A DNA stretch of 64,000 bases from Mesodorylaimus sp. YZB2_4 (lineage: Eukaryota; Nematoda; Enoplea; Dorylaimida; Dorylaimidae): assembly GCA_030248295.1 (NCBI GenBank), contig JASANH010000838.1:930001-994000 (forward strand), written 5' to 3'. The notes beneath the pieces were generated by a model, which saw only the letters and a list, made by a program, of their open reading frames with translations, had not been told where the DNA came from and made no database searches. The position numbers and the translations under genes are program-made. Shown here one piece after another: positions 24,256 to 36,019 of this stretch; the first letter of the stretch is position 1, and every line of letters starts with the position of its first letter.

Positions 24256-25290
24256 CTAATCATGTTCATATGGCAAAACATCAGCTGCAACATAGTCATC
24301 TTTATACGGGACCAACACAACTTTGCAAATAAAATCTTTTAATGGCACAACAATAAGATCCGAACTCGGTTTCATAACAGGATAAAAGGTGCCATAAACT
24401 CGATGCGAATTACAATACAGTTCTGCAGAATTGTAAAGTATTGTATCGTACTTCGACACCAAAGCACCGATCGTGCACTGATTTAGGACTCCTCGGAGAA
24501 AGATTTGATGATAAGTCATGTTTCTTATGATCAAAATCAAAGACGCAAGCTTGTATCTTTTGTGATTGAACTCAAGACCACTTTCAGTGATAAGCTGATT
24601 AATGAAATCGATCGCAGGTTGAAAAGTTTCTGACACAGTCTCAGCCGATTAGACGCTAATAACACGAGGCCGTCAGCATATGCTTGCAGAAGTATGTCTG
24701 GTTTCAAAGTCTCGGCAGACCGTGTCTCGAAATTCTCCGAAATAGGTTTCTCAAACGCAATAAATAAATTTGGGGCCATAACGGACCCTTGAGGCACACC
24801 GGATGGAACTGGAATCGTAAATGAAACAGCTGAGTCAACAGACACCATTTGTGCGCGACCACCTAAATAGGACGATAACCAACGCACTAACTTTGGACAA
24901 AGTGAATGATGGTTTGATAAGACGCTAAGCAATCGGTTGTGATGAACACGGGCAAATGCTTTTCGAAGATCAAATAGAACGGCACCCACTGCGCGATAAG
25001 CTGGCCGAGGAGAATTTAACCAATCATGAATCGACTATGTTGATTTCTTGATAGCTTAAGTCGAGGAAGTAATAATCGATTCGCGTGCTCCTCACAGATT
25101 TTGAAAATCAGAGAGAGCACAGAAATAGGACGGTAATTGGAAGCGACTGCACCGTCCCCATAGAGGAGAGGATATGCAGCCGAAGTGCAACGAGCAACGC
25201 TTACAATAGTGCAGGCAGCACTCGCATCCTTTGGAGACCAACAGCCAGCACAGCACGCCCCGCAAGTGGAACCATTCTCGGGCCACGTGG
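24256..25290 (-). pseudogene. Decayed non-LTR retrotransposon reverse transcriptase
   Basis: Read on the minus strand, the 25290-24900 part gives SNYRPISVLS, a conserved RT motif, then stops and frameshifts. The frame from 24989 contains GAVLFDLRKAFARVHHNRLL (RT motif with the catalytic Asp), the SGVPQGSVMAPNLF motif, and YADG where active enzymes have YADD. The frame then breaks near 24640. These are hallmarks of LINE-type (Jockey/CR1-like) reverse transcriptases. No endonuclease domain, poly(A) tail or target-site duplication was found. The lost second Asp, frameshifts and stops make it a dead fragment. Confidence 0.8.
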
Positions 25291-25338
25291 ACCAGAATTT
25301 GAGCCGGTGATGGAAAGATTTTAAAAAAGTATTAATTT

Positions 25339-25925
25339 TTAGGGCTGTAATAGTGACGCCAGGAAGAACGTTTTACTGGGCACGCTGGTGCGAGGAGCGG
25401 TGAAACACCTATATGAAACCATTGAGAACCGTGCAGCGCACCCAACAACTGTGGCAAAGTGGCGAGCAGAGTTTACACAGGCATTTCCTGACAATCGAAA
25501 CGACAATGCATATGTGGAGCAATATGCTTCACGTGTCCAGCGTGCAGGTGAATCCGCTTTCGAGTTTGCGACAGCCCTCCAGCAGCTGGCAGCACGTGCC
25601 TTCCCAACGTGAGCTTATTACCAAAGGGAAAACCATGTCAAAGTCTACTATTTGGCCTATCTCAAACCCTCCATGCGATGGCGGGCTCAGTCGGCGAGTG
25701 AGAACACGCTGGGTGAAGTCGTTGGCAAGGCCATCAAATAGGAGATCCGTAACAAGCAAGAGCAAGATCAAAAGCAGGTAGCGGCGACTGCGACAAGGAC
25801 GGAGACTTTGGGCAGTTATAGGCAAGGAGAGTCAAGGCAAGGAGAGTCAAGGCAAAGGGTCCGTAAGTACAGTTGCATCATTCACAAAGGTATGCTTTAA
25901 GTGTGGTAATATTAAATTCGGATTT
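25339..25925 (+). pseudogene. LTR-retrotransposon gag fragment
   Basis: An open piece (25339-25612) reads KNVLLGTLVRG, then WRAEFTQAFPDNRNDNAYVE, then ESAFEFATALQQLAARAFPT, the pattern of retrotransposon capsid proteins. It frameshifts near 25612, and near 25895 the start of a zinc knuckle (VCFKCGN) is visible. No LTRs were recognised. Confidence 0.6.
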
Positions 25926-26339
25926 GCTCTTGTCGCTTTTCCTCAAATGAGAGGTACCGCAAGGCACTGACGACCATGACGCTGCAGAAAAAGTTAGTAT
26001 CATTTCGGAACGAGAGCCAGCACAGATAGGCCATACATAAAAAAAAGAATACTGAAGCTCGCTCGTCGTGCAGTACAGTTCATTACAGTATCTAAACAAC
26101 AAAAATATTTGTGCTGGTACTGTGAACCGCTCGCTTTCCCACAGGGACGCTGTGAGGATGTAAAGCGGGTCACTTTACAGTCTCTCCATCACAGCAGCTC
26201 GCCTGCCAGTCTCATTCGCTATGTTTACGCCGACTGCACCGGTTGCTTCGTCTGTTCTCTCTCAACCACTGAGCCAGGGCCGCTGGGTGTTTCAGACGTG
26301 CGAAGACGACTAACGGCGTCAAGTTCAACTCGAATACAG

Positions 26340-26590
26340 CAAGCAAATTCGCTTACTGGGTTGGCTCAGAAGTTGCTAATAAGCTAGGCCAGGGCTAACT
26401 GGGTTGAATCGATCGTCACTGGGTTTGACCGGAAGCCGCTTCCTTGGGTTGACTCAGAAGTCGCTTACGAGGTTGGATCAGGTCACTCACTGGGTTGGGC
26501 CTAAACCGCTCGCCTGGCTGATTCGGAAGCCTCTTACTGAGCTGGGCAGAAGCCGCTCTCTGGGTTTGGCCAGAAGCTGTTTTCCAAAGA
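26340..26590 (+). repeat. Degenerate minisatellite A
   Basis: About nine diverged units of roughly 25-30 bases with the core CTGGGTTG..TCAGAAG.CGCT can be followed by eye. Conceptual translation gives repeated LGLT/LGLAR-like words, but nothing supports coding. Confidence 0.6.
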
Positions 26591-26604
26591 GTGTCCGCAG
26601 CGAG

Positions 26605-26860
26605 CACTATTTGGAAACGGCAGGTCCGATTCGGGGAGCAGAGGCTCGGCTTGGTGGGGGGCAACTGGTTCCACTCGGGGAGCCGATAGGTTCAACTCGG
26701 GTAGCGACAGCGTCCGACTTCGGGGTTTGACAGACTCAGCTCGGGAAATTGGCTGGTTTGACTTGGGGGCGGCAGGCTCGATTCGGGGCGCTGCTGGCTT
26801 AACTTAGAAATAGCGACAGAATCAGCTCGGGAGCGAAAGGACCAACTTAGAGGCTCCCCT
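26605..26860 (+). repeat. Degenerate minisatellite B
   Basis: Immediately follows A. About nine to ten units of roughly 25 bases with the core GGC.GGTTCGACTCGGGGAG.. are visible, diverged from each other and different in core from block A. Confidence 0.6.
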
Positions 26861-27389
26861 CTAATGCCTTTTCTTTTTTTTGGGATCAACCTATGCGGCC
26901 ACCGCGCAAGCTGAACGTCTATTTCCGGACGGCAATGCCTCGATTGACGACAAATGAAAGACGCGCAAAGAATGAAATTGAAAGAATGATGCCTTTCGCA
27001 ACATGCTCGTGATATTTTGACTTGTGCGCTTTCACGATTGGTTTCTTAGTTGTGCACTGTGTGGAAGTACGAAGTGCTGCGTGACCATCTACATAGAAGA
27101 TCTCATCGAGCAGCATTTGAATTCGTTAGAGGCTCTCGGGGAGAATATCTCGGGAATTATCTGGCGTCCATCATCAGATCGAAATTGCCTTTCGAATTTT
27201 TGTTGCGTCTGGAATAGAGGCGCACCGAGGGGGCGCGGGGCAGTCTCTTCGTGCTAGTAGTTCTCGTCATTTGATTGCGCGGGAATCCATCGAGGGTTCT
27301 TAGGTTGGTCAGCAGACGTCTGACTCATCGGGTAGTTCTAAGTAACGGAGAAGTTCGTTTCATGAACAGTCGGGAAGACAGGACTCTTC

Positions 27390-28549
27390 GTCGACAGCTG
27401 CGATGGCTGGTGCTTTGCTCCCGGCAAAACGGGGTTCAGCGAGTCGGAACCCGAACTGCGCATTTTGCAAGGATGGTGATTGGTTGACGCGTTGCCATTG
27501 TGGACGCTCGCTAAGAAGGCCAAATGCTTTTCTTGTCTACATTCGGGTCATTCCTTCTCCAAGTGTCGCTCGATGCACCCGTGTCGTTGCAAAAAAGACG
27601 GGACACCATCGTAGTCTCTCTTACCAGAGATTTGGTAGGCCGCAATGAGTGGTGAGTTTGGCCACTGAGCAGGCATCGGGTTTTGTTTCTGGGTCTTCAG
27701 AAGGCTCTCCGTTGTTGTCAGGGGACACTGTTTTGTTGCAGACGGCTCGTGCTTTAGTGCAATCGGGGTCGAGAACGGCCACATGCCACTTTAGCCGGGC
27801 TCGTGGCCTGGGCGTGTTAGGCGTCTGTCTTTCACGCCAGGTGCGCGTTTACGGGCGAGTGTTCAACTCGCGGTCCAGCATATCATTTCGAGTAAAATGT
27901 GTCCCTTCACCTTCGAGTGCGAATAAGCGTGTGGTGATGTGGTAAAACATGAACAAGTGTGGCTTTTGCTGGATGGGGTAGCCATCGCTCCTACATCACT
28001 TCAGGTTTGGCGAGTCGTTTAGGTTTGAAGCCTAAGGGGTCACAGAAGATTTCTGTCCATATCTTTAGTGCAGTTGCGGCTAGAGAGATCGATACTGCTT
28101 AGGTCGATATTCGTCTTCCTTTACTCGATGGTTCTCACACCACCTTGTCTGTCAATGTGGTGCCGCATATCACGGGTAGTTTGCAGCACTCAGCAATCGA
28201 TGTCACGAAATTGCAGGGTCCTTTGCTTAAATCTTTGCCTTTGGAAGATACTTTGCCTTCCTCTACGGAGGACACGAACTTGGAGTTGTTGATTGGTGGT
28301 GACTATTACTGGGACTTCATTTCACCTCAAAAGGTGGAGGTGTCGCCTGGCGTGTATTTGGTGGCTTCTAGTTTGGGTTGGATTCTGGGTCGTGAGGGGA
28401 ATTTAGGGTGTCGTCCGCAATCAATCACAACTCTGTTCGTGTCGCAGCTAGGTTTGAGTGAGAGCGCGTTTCCTTCGTTTTCCGTGGCTGACCCTGATCG
28501 TGAGGTCAGCGAGCGTTGGGATGTCTCTATAATAAGTTATGGGACTTGA
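27390..28549 (+). pseudogene. Bel/Pao-type retrotransposon gag zinc-knuckle and protease relic
   Basis: At 27450-27610, over shifting frames, the segments NPNCAFCKDGDWLTRCH, AKCFSCLHSGHSFSKC and PCRCKKDG reproduce the knuckle region of Bel/Pao gag proteins. From 28145 an open frame gives PLKSLPLEDTLPSS, LLIGGDYYWDFI and GVYLVASSLGWILGR, the characteristic C-terminal part of the Pao aspartic protease domain. Frameshifts separate the parts, and reverse transcriptase and integrase are missing downstream. It is a truncated old insertion. Confidence 0.75.
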
Positions 28550-28643
28550 AAACTTTGGGTATTTAGCAGACATTGATAGCCCAACAGAGAAATGCAATAT
28601 CATCACGTGACAGACAACGCCGCTACGCCAGATATTCGTCGGA

Positions 28644-28898
28644 TTGCGCGAACTCACGATGTTACGATGCGAAAATGCTATGCCCCTGCACGGGCGTATT
28701 GTGCACGCTCACCATAGCGCATGGAACATGAGAGATGTGCGTGCAAGTGATAGGCGCTGTGATATCGATCATCATCTACTTGTGCCTAAGCCAAACTATG
28801 AGTCTTATCGTCAATGTTTTATATATTCTGGTATTTTGCTTTGGAATAATGTGCCATTAGATGTCGCCTGGGAAACGTATGGTATGGTTTTACCTTAA
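28644..28898 (+). pseudogene. Non-LTR retrotransposon ORF2 C-terminal fragment
   Basis: The 84-residue frame ends DHHLLVPKPNYESYRQCFIY, then SGILLWNNVPLDV, the pattern (basic/Tyr-rich, then S..LWN.LP) found at the C-terminus of many LINE-type ORF2 proteins. There is no other part of such an element beside it on this strand. Confidence 0.5.
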
Positions 28899-30664
28899 TA
28901 TCAGCATGTGCTCGTGAATTTCTCCTGTCGTATTTTTGTGGCTACTGTATGTCTTTTGATCCTCGAGTGATCCTTACGTGTTTGATCAAAAGTAAAGATT
29001 GAAGCAATTTTAGGTGTCGGAACAATGACGTTACATTCTTGCGTGTTTCGTATGGCACAGGATTTGTGGTGCAATGGTATACGTCTGTACAGTCCATGAG
29101 TTACCCTCGGTAATGGTGATTAGCCACAACTTGGGTGGCTGATTCAAACTCGTTTCATAAAATCTTTTTTGTCCTGTTGTTTACTCATCGTGTCAATGTT
29201 TTTAAACAAATACCGCTGGGGTCAAGACTTGTAAAAACGGCTGAAAAGTAATTAGGCTGGGAACGAAATACGAAGACGAGCACGAACGTGCGGAAACAAC
29301 ATTTTGATGCTGTTCTAATAGTAAGGAGTGACATTTGGACGAACACGAGATCTTCAGAGGGGACTGGTTGACAGATTGACAGCAGACAATTAGGCATGCA
29401 GCCGCCCCTCGGAACACTCATCGTCAGTCATTCAGTACACTTCAGAATGAGCCCCCTGAACTGGTCAGAGTAGTCCTGGTCATCATGAACGACAAAGATT
29501 AGCCCACCCTGATCCAAATATTTTAGAAAACCTAGGCTTTCTGGGATGTCAAGTGTTCCTTGTTGGATCAAAAAAGACAAGCGGTGACTAACAGTCCGCA
29601 CAGTCGTTGGTCAGACCTGCGAGGCTAGCCAAGGATAACTTGTAAACAGTCCTGGTAGGCGTAGAAGGGAGGTGGCCAACTGAAGTCGGCTGGACAAAAA
29701 ATCCGACTGGAGCATGCAAGTCTTGCGACAATATCTGCCGCCGAAACATCAACCCAAGGGGTTGACGTCTCCCAGCCAGGGAAGAGTATCGAGTACTCTT
29801 CCCCACTAGCCATGGCCTACCAGGCGTGGGGGTGACATACTGCAGCTGCGGTACTCATAATCAGTCGGGGGGGGGGGGGGGAAGCTTGCCACCGTGTTCG
29901 CTCTCAAACAGCCAACCAAGTCGATCCGCTCCGATGGTGTACCAAAACCAAAAGCGCCAAAGGCAAGCTAGCAAAAACTCCCCACAAGAAAGCCCATCTT
30001 TGACCTGACGCATCCACTCTGGATGTCTTATGGATTCGCACCAGTATGTCCGAAGCTCATTCTAGCCCGTCGGAAAAAGCGGAGAAACAGCCTGAGTCGA
30101 AGGAGGAACAAGTTGCTGCTGACCAGAGAAGGGTAGGAAAAGAAGTTTGTGGAGTGGACAACTGCAGCAGGGCGGCAGTCATCCCAGCCAACAGCCAAGA
30201 CATGTTGATAGCGCTGCTCACTTGGTCAACCTATTATCGTCAGTTCAGGCCTGTTTGATCCAGCCAGCATTGCTGCGCTTAAATTGAAGATTTTCAATCG
30301 CAAATCACAGTCACGTACTGCATAATGCAATTTGCGGGGCACTAGCTGTCCGTGAGGAATCCATTTACTGTAAGGCACACCCGCGGGAGGGCTAGACAAG
30401 ACAGTGATATTACTAGTAAAAGCCCATAACATTTCCTCGTGAGCAGACAGTAAAAAGGGCCTTGCAGTCGAAGAAAATTTAAATTTGCCGCGTTTGATAT
30501 AAGAATACTCTCACTTTGCGAGAGACGTACTGTCGCTGGTTTTGTTTGTTCTCTCTTTTTCACCAACTCTTTTGTTCTCTCTCGACTGGGCGGCTGCCGT
30601 ACTTTCTGATCTAACTTATTACGCTAAAATATTTTGGCCTGGTTCTGAGCCGAAACTCAGGAAA
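28899..30664. other. Intergenic before HP1 gene
   Basis: No supported gene. A G15 run lies at 29867-29881. The open frame at 30046-30129 (Ser/Glu/Lys-rich, ending at a GTAGGA donor) could be an upstream exon but is not supported. Confidence 0.45.
29867..29881 (+). repeat. Poly-G run (15)
   Basis: G15 in intergenic DNA. Confidence 0.95.
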
Positions 30665-31415
30665 ATGTCGGATGGTGGATCGTCGAGTGCAGGCGGTGAA
30701 TTTACAGTGGAGAAGATCTTGGATAAACGCATTCGAAATGGGAAAGTAGAATATTTTTTGAAATGGCTCGGCTACCCCGATTCAGAAAATACGTGGGAGC
30801 CGTCGGAAAACTTGCAATGTCCAAATTTAATCGCTGAATTTGAAAAAACCGAGAAAAAGCGCACCATGCCCACGCCACCACCAAATTCGTCGACAAAGAA
30901 GAAGGCCAAATCATCCGGCGGCAAATCGAAGAAACCAAAGTACACTGTCGACGAATACGAGGGATGGGAGGCGGAGAAAATTATCGGTGCCACGCGAACC
31001 GATGATGGGGAATTGCAATTTTTGATCAAATGGAAGGATTGCGATGAAGGTGCGTTTCTGAACTGATCTTACATTTCTTATTGCCTGGGTCGATCCGATA
31101 AGCCAGAAGTATCTGCAGAGTTCCTGATTCGTCACATTACGGATCTACCCTCAAGTTTTCGACGCCACAGGGAGCAGATAGGCTACGTTCACATACAGTT
31201 TATGCCTGCGTGAAGTACATGCGAGGTCACCACGTTCGACCCAGGCACACGCGTATGTCCTGCCTACGCAACAGTTCATAGCCGGGCCCTTTTCAGCAAC
31301 GATGACGCCTTCCAAAATCGCCAACGAACGCTGGCCGCAAGTGGTTATCGGCTTCTACGAAGATCGATTAGAGTGGCCGCTGCTGCCCAAAGCGCCTATC
31401 GACAGCGATAACTGA
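30665..31415 (+). CDS. Heterochromatin protein 1 (chromo + chromoshadow domains)
   Basis: Exons 30665-31049 and 31297-31415 join as GAA G|CA and give 167 residues. The chromodomain (about 12-63) reads [20 protein letters not shown], then [15 protein letters not shown]. The methyl-lysine cage would be F13, W34 and Y37; Phe instead of the usual Tyr at the first position is conservative. A Lys/Ser/Pro hinge (about 64-98) follows. The chromoshadow domain (about 100-160) reads [20 protein letters not shown], then [19 protein letters not shown], the dimerisation and PxVxL-binding module. The family binds H3K9-methylated nucleosomes and compacts heterochromatin in the nucleus. The intron falls in the chromoshadow domain. 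The start is the first ATG giving an acidic N-terminus typical of HP1. Confidence 0.93.
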
Positions 31416-31960
31416 TGCGATTGTAGTGGAATGGAGCTCGGCTCGAATGAACTCACTTTGGCGGTCGTTATAGTTTCAGGTTTTTGGGCTTCTCGTCATG
31501 ATCTCGAGGCGTTTTTAATTTCGAGTAAACTGATGGAAATTCTTTTGCGCTGTGTGATTGTACAGCATGTTCGGATTTTTATGCTCCGACTCACGATCAG
31601 AGTTGTATCTTGCCGAAATTCGACGATCCACTTCAGACTCCTGAAATTTGTTGCATGTTCATGTTTAACCACATAACCAAACGCTTACGCGCACTCGAGG
31701 ATGAAGACACATTACATGGTATACGAAATGATTACATGGATGCGAATCATCGTTAGTACACGATAGATGCATCGGAACAATGCAAAATATCAACGAGAAC
31801 CGGCGGATCCCCCGAAACACCCAAACATCAATACGACTGCGTTGGAACTTGTGAAAGGAGTGTGACCTGCCCTGCCTGGGTGCTCTGGGTGCTCTTCTCG
31901 AAACTGAACCTGTTCCTGGCCGACACACCTCCATCTATAGTAATATTGATGCATATTCGA

Positions 31961-32135
31961 CCTTGTGTGATCTACCCACCATGACACGCGATAGAGGACA
32001 GAACCCAGAACGAGATACAAAGGCAGCCCCGCTCTGGACTGATTGTGAGGGGACCAGCAAAAGGCACCGACGGCCACGGCACTAAACGAGTTAGTATCAG
32101 TGCAAATCGAGAACTAGTCCAGGTTAGTCAATATC
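31961..32135 (+). repeat. Dispersed repeat, copy 2
   Basis: Same ordered landmarks as copies 1 and 3: ATGACACGCGATAGAGG, CTGATTGTGAGGGGACCA, AAAGGCACCGACGG, GAACTAGTCCAGGTTAGTCA. Confidence 0.6.
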
Positions 32136-33060
32136 TTCACAGGAGGAGCCAAGTCTGTTCAAGGCGTCACTGACAAGATGCAGTCGTCGAATCGATGGTC
32201 AGTCGAAACCTGCCTTCAGTGTGCTTGTGGAAGCTCATTCTAGATAGTGCTCGTACAGGCCGATCCTAGTCCCTCGTCAGTACAAGGTCCCTCGGACACC
32301 TGGTAACTAGGCATTGCCGCCAACACAACTTGATCCATCGCAACTGCGAGGGTGTGGCCCGACAGCGCCATCTCAATCTCAATTTCCTTCTTATGCTCCC
32401 GTTCTCTCGTGCACTTGAGCTTAAATGGCACCTGAAATAAAGCATGCCTCGCAGGGCGGCAAGTCACCAATGTGCACATAGCGTGAGAGGGAGCAGATAC
32501 TAACTCACGAGGCCACCAAGGACGTGATCCCTATCTCGGCTCTGCCTCTCCTACAGCAGCCGCAAGGTCCCTGCGCGTGCCTTTGTCTTACAAGAATCAA
32601 GGAGCCAATACTTTTTGATAGAAACCCATGCTTACTGAACCATCGCTCATAATGCTAGTACTGGACCAACGGTGTTGTGATGTGCATGGTTCAAATCAAG
32701 CCCAGGTAACGACGGACTTTACTTTAATGTCCACTGCGCTGCATTTGAGGGACTCACGCTGGACAAACAATGGTCTGCAATTGTATTAATAATTAACATC
32801 AGGTAATAATGCCCCGCGTCGATCTCCAAATCTCTCGTGATGCCACCATGATCTGTCGTGATTCCGTGATGTTATTTGTAATTTCACATCCACCACTTTT
32901 GTCAGATTGATCGCGGGCAAGGAGCGGATGCGCAAGGCACAACCAACATCGCCTCTGTCAACATCTTCTGAGCAGAACAGGAATAGTGACCGACGCTTTC
33001 AGGGAACCGTCGACTACTACTGAGGTGCCTGCCTGCTACTCGTATCCATAGCAGTACTGA

Positions 33061-33260
33061 TTCGTATTCGACATTGCGTGATCTGCCCGCTCTGCCACGC
33101 GATAGAAAGCTGACCCAGAACTAGATACCAAGGCAGCCGTCCACTAAGACGGGGACTCTCGACTCTCGGCTGATTACGAGAGGACCATCAGAAGGCACCG
33201 ACAGGCACAGGACTAGACAACAGGTTAGATTCAGAGAACTAGTGTAGGTTAGTGAATCCT
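33061..33260 (+). repeat. Dispersed repeat, copy 3
   Basis: Closest to copy 2: both share TTCGACnTTG.GTGATCT.CCC before the CACGCGATAGA box, then AGGACCA.CA.AAGGCACCGAC and a closing TAGGTTAGT.AAT. Confidence 0.6.
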
Positions 33261-33618
33261 CTACATTTGATCATCAAGGCTTACACCACACACTCGCGCA
33301 GCATAAGGTCATCGATCCCATTCTCACGAGGACTGAGCTTGAATAACGTTGAACCTGAGACGAAGTCTACTGCGCTAATTGCGGGATAGCAGTGCACCCT
33401 GTCTTGTCCCCCCAATGTCCTTGGCCAAGCTGGAATGCGTATCTTCCACGACGACGTTCTTATTACTCTCTCACAATCTAGTCATTCGCTTGAACCAAAT
33501 ACGGTCGCACGACCGGAAGACACATCCTACAGAACTGAGCACATCGAGAAAACGTACCAAACGAGCAACCAAAGCGATAAAGGCAATCACTGACTCTTCA
33601 CTCGTTCACAGCCAGGCC

Positions 33619-33807
33619 TTACTTCCTCTTGGACGTTTTCTTGTCCTTGGGACGTTCGGGTTCGGGATCCGCTCGCGTTCGGTCGGCCCACTTTTCGTAG
33701 TCTTCTGGATCGCGTAAGGGTTGAGCGGGCGTGGGCACTTCGGGACGCTCGACCACATACGTCTGAACTGTTATCGACTTCGCATCGAACTTCCTCTTCG
33801 GCGGCAT
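33619..33807 (-). CDS. Small basic hypothetical protein
   Basis: 62 residues from ATG 33807: MPPKRKFDAKSITVQTYVVE, then a Pro-rich segment, RDPEDYEKWADRTRADPEPE, and a Lys-rich end. It has no recognised domain, signal peptide or membrane segment. The composition (charged ends, nuclear-localisation-like PPKRK) and the lack of biased frames nearby make it a plausible real gene, possibly with an upstream non-coding exon. Confidence 0.4.
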   Translation of the reverse strand: MPPKRKFDAKSITVQTYVVERPEVPTPAQPLRDPEDYEKWADRTRADPEPERPKDKKTSKRK

Positions 33808-34006
33808 TCTTATCGGAGAGACCACGTCACTGTGTACTACCAGCCTGGCGCCACAAACGAATGAGAGGAGTGAGTGGTTCTGTATCTGCATCATGGCTGT
33901 GGTGTCAAGTGTAAAAAATACAATACAACAGTGCGCGACATTTAAATTTCCTTAGAGCTTGACTAGTGCACACGGCACGACGTCACATTCAGCAAACATG
34001 AGGTCA

Positions 34007-34282
34007 CTATTTCTTTATGCCACAATCATAATCTCTATTTTTCTTCGGATACGAGGTTCTTTTTTGCAGTGCGCCAACAAACGTTTGCAACGGGCACACG
34101 GGGCAGCCAGAAATGGTGAATTTCATTATGCCGCCTGAATTTCCATCGCCTGGCTCGCATTCTAAAAATTCGCAGGATACAATCTCTTGGCCATGGGACT
34201 GAAACACGCAATTACTTTTTTCTTTGCAGACTACTAAGGGAATAAAATACAAAACAGTCGGAGAGCCTGAAAATCCCCACAT
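34007..34282 (-). CDS. Possible small Cys-containing protein or terminal exon
   Basis: 91 residues on the minus strand, with a hydrophobic start (SPTVLYFIPLVVC) and then seven more cysteines in a secreted-domain-like spacing (CEFLECEPGD, ISGCPVCPLQTF). A good TTTTCAG acceptor sits at its 5' end, so it may be the last exon of a gene whose earlier exons were not found. No family was recognised. Confidence 0.3.
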   Translation of the reverse strand: MWGFSGSPTVLYFIPLVVCKEKSNCVFQSHGQEIVSCEFLECEPGDGNSGGIMKFTISGCPVCPLQTFVGALQKRTSYPKKNRDYDCGIKK

Positions 34283-34995
34283 TTGCCCACATGAAAATCG
34301 AACATCCCTTGTTCCGCCGACAATAATACGCCATGTCGGAAAACCCCAGTTTATTACTAAAACGTTCTAATAAACAATTCTAATTTATTCTGCATAGCAT
34401 GGAAATCCACACTTACAGCTTTTTGACAAAATAAAGTCAAACCTACTGATGCGCTAAATACTCTTACTTATCCGTTACGAGTTTGAGGTCCGCGAAACCA
34501 TTGCAGACAGTCAGACGCTAAAATGAATCTATACGACTCATCTATCGAAGGCTGGGGACTTATTTGATCGTACTGTAACCCACAGTGTGGATTCGAGTAT
34601 GCCTTCAAACACATTTCAGCATGATACAAGCTCCAAATTCGTACTTTTCGTCGAATCGATCTACAGTAGTGGACAAAAGTAAGGCACGTTCCTGGCTTCT
34701 TTACTTATGGCAGCAGCTACTCACTAAGGGACAATCTTGTGGCGTTTCCCGCAATATATATGGATAGAGCACAAAAAACTGAGTAGGTAACACAACTTAA
34801 TCTTAGACCAGGTAGCACAAATCAGTGGTGGGTGGCAAGACTTTAAAATATTGCTGGGGTAAAAGTAAGGCACGTTTTTTGGCGAAAGAAAACGCTCGAT
34901 ACACGCGAGCTACAAAGTGACGGGAAACGGTCAGGTGGCTCGTCTGCGTCATCTAGAAACATAAAATTCAAGTTTTTGTCATCGTTTTACCAAAA

Positions 34996-36019
34996 ATGCC
35001 TAATCGTCATAATTTTTCAAATGATGCCAAGGCTGCCATGGTTAAAGTGAGGGTCGAGGAGAAGAAATCATTTTCGGAGATTGCAAAGACGTTTGGAACA
35101 TGCGGTCAAGTCATTTCAAAGATCGGGAAACGCTGTTCGTCCCGTGGGACAACAAGTCCGTTGAAAAAGCCTGGAAGACCAAGGAAAACCACGACCCGTG
35201 AGGATCATCTGATTAAAAGAACGCCGATTTCGAACCCCCGACTGACCGCTTGTCAAGTGGAGTTGGCCACTGGCTTAACAACGGTCAGCAGCAAGACAAT
35301 TAGTCGTCGCCTGAGGGAGGTTGGCTTGTCAGCTCGACGTCCATGCAAGAAACAATTGATCTCATTGAAGAATCGGAGGACGCGAATCCAATTCGCCAAA
35401 ATGCACCTGAACTGGACCAACCAGGAATGGCAAAAAGTTCTTTGGAGCGATGAATCGAAGTTTAATTTGATTAACAGCGATGAAATCAAGTATGTGAGAC
35501 GCCCAGTTGGCAGAAGGTTGGATCCTAGATACACTATTCCAACGATTAAGCACGGTGGGGGGGGGGGGGTCTGTGATGGTTTGGGGCTGTTTCTCTCGAC
35601 GAAAGATGGGCCCGATTCATAAGATAACTGGCATCATGGACAAGCACGTGTACACGGACATCATGGAGAATGTCATGCTTCCTCACGCCCGTCGTTTCAT
35701 GCCCAAAGGCTGGATCTTTCAGCAGGACAACGATCCGAAGCACTCCTCGGCTCATGCAAAGCAATGGTTCCAGCGCAAGACGGGTCAATGTAATGCAATG
35801 GCAAGCTCAATCCAGGATCTAAATCCGATTGAAAACTGGTGGGATGAGGTCGAAAGGCGTATTCGAGTGACCACATACCAGAATTGCAACCAGCTGTTCG
35901 ATGCCATTCAAAAAGCGTGGGCCGAAATTCCTCAGTTAGTCATTGATAAACTGATCGCCTCCATGAGGAGCAGATGCAAGCAGGTGATAAAGAATTTCGG
36001 GTATGCTACCAAATACTAA
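34996..36019 (+). pseudogene. Tc1-type transposase, frameshifted at a G run
   Basis: The N-terminal part (34996-35556) has the paired DNA-binding helices with the GRPRK-type linker (KKPGRPRKTTT) and the first catalytic Asp in LWSDESKF. The C-terminal part (35570-36019) has the second Asp in FQQDNDPKH and the Glu in DLNPIENWWDEVE, with 34 residues between them: a DD34E triad. The two halves lie in different frames. The break is at the G13 run 35557-35569, in the codons of the conserved KHGGGSVMVWG motif. Apart from this the frame is open for 340 residues, so inactivation is recent or is a sequencing artefact. Confidence 0.9.
35557..35569 (+). repeat. Poly-G run (13) inside transposase
   Basis: G13 replaces the six or so G expected for two glycine codons and causes the frameshift. 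Confidence 0.95.

Larger units (their letters stand above)
31416..33618. other. Intergenic with two dispersed-repeat copies
   Basis: No supported gene. Contains copies 2 and 3 of the dispersed repeat, described separately. Confidence 0.5.

Noticed and set aside
30046..30258. Ser/Glu/Lys-rich open frame upstream of HP1
   Set aside because: It ends at a plausible donor, but no acceptor in the right phase was found and HP1 has its own good start at 30665.
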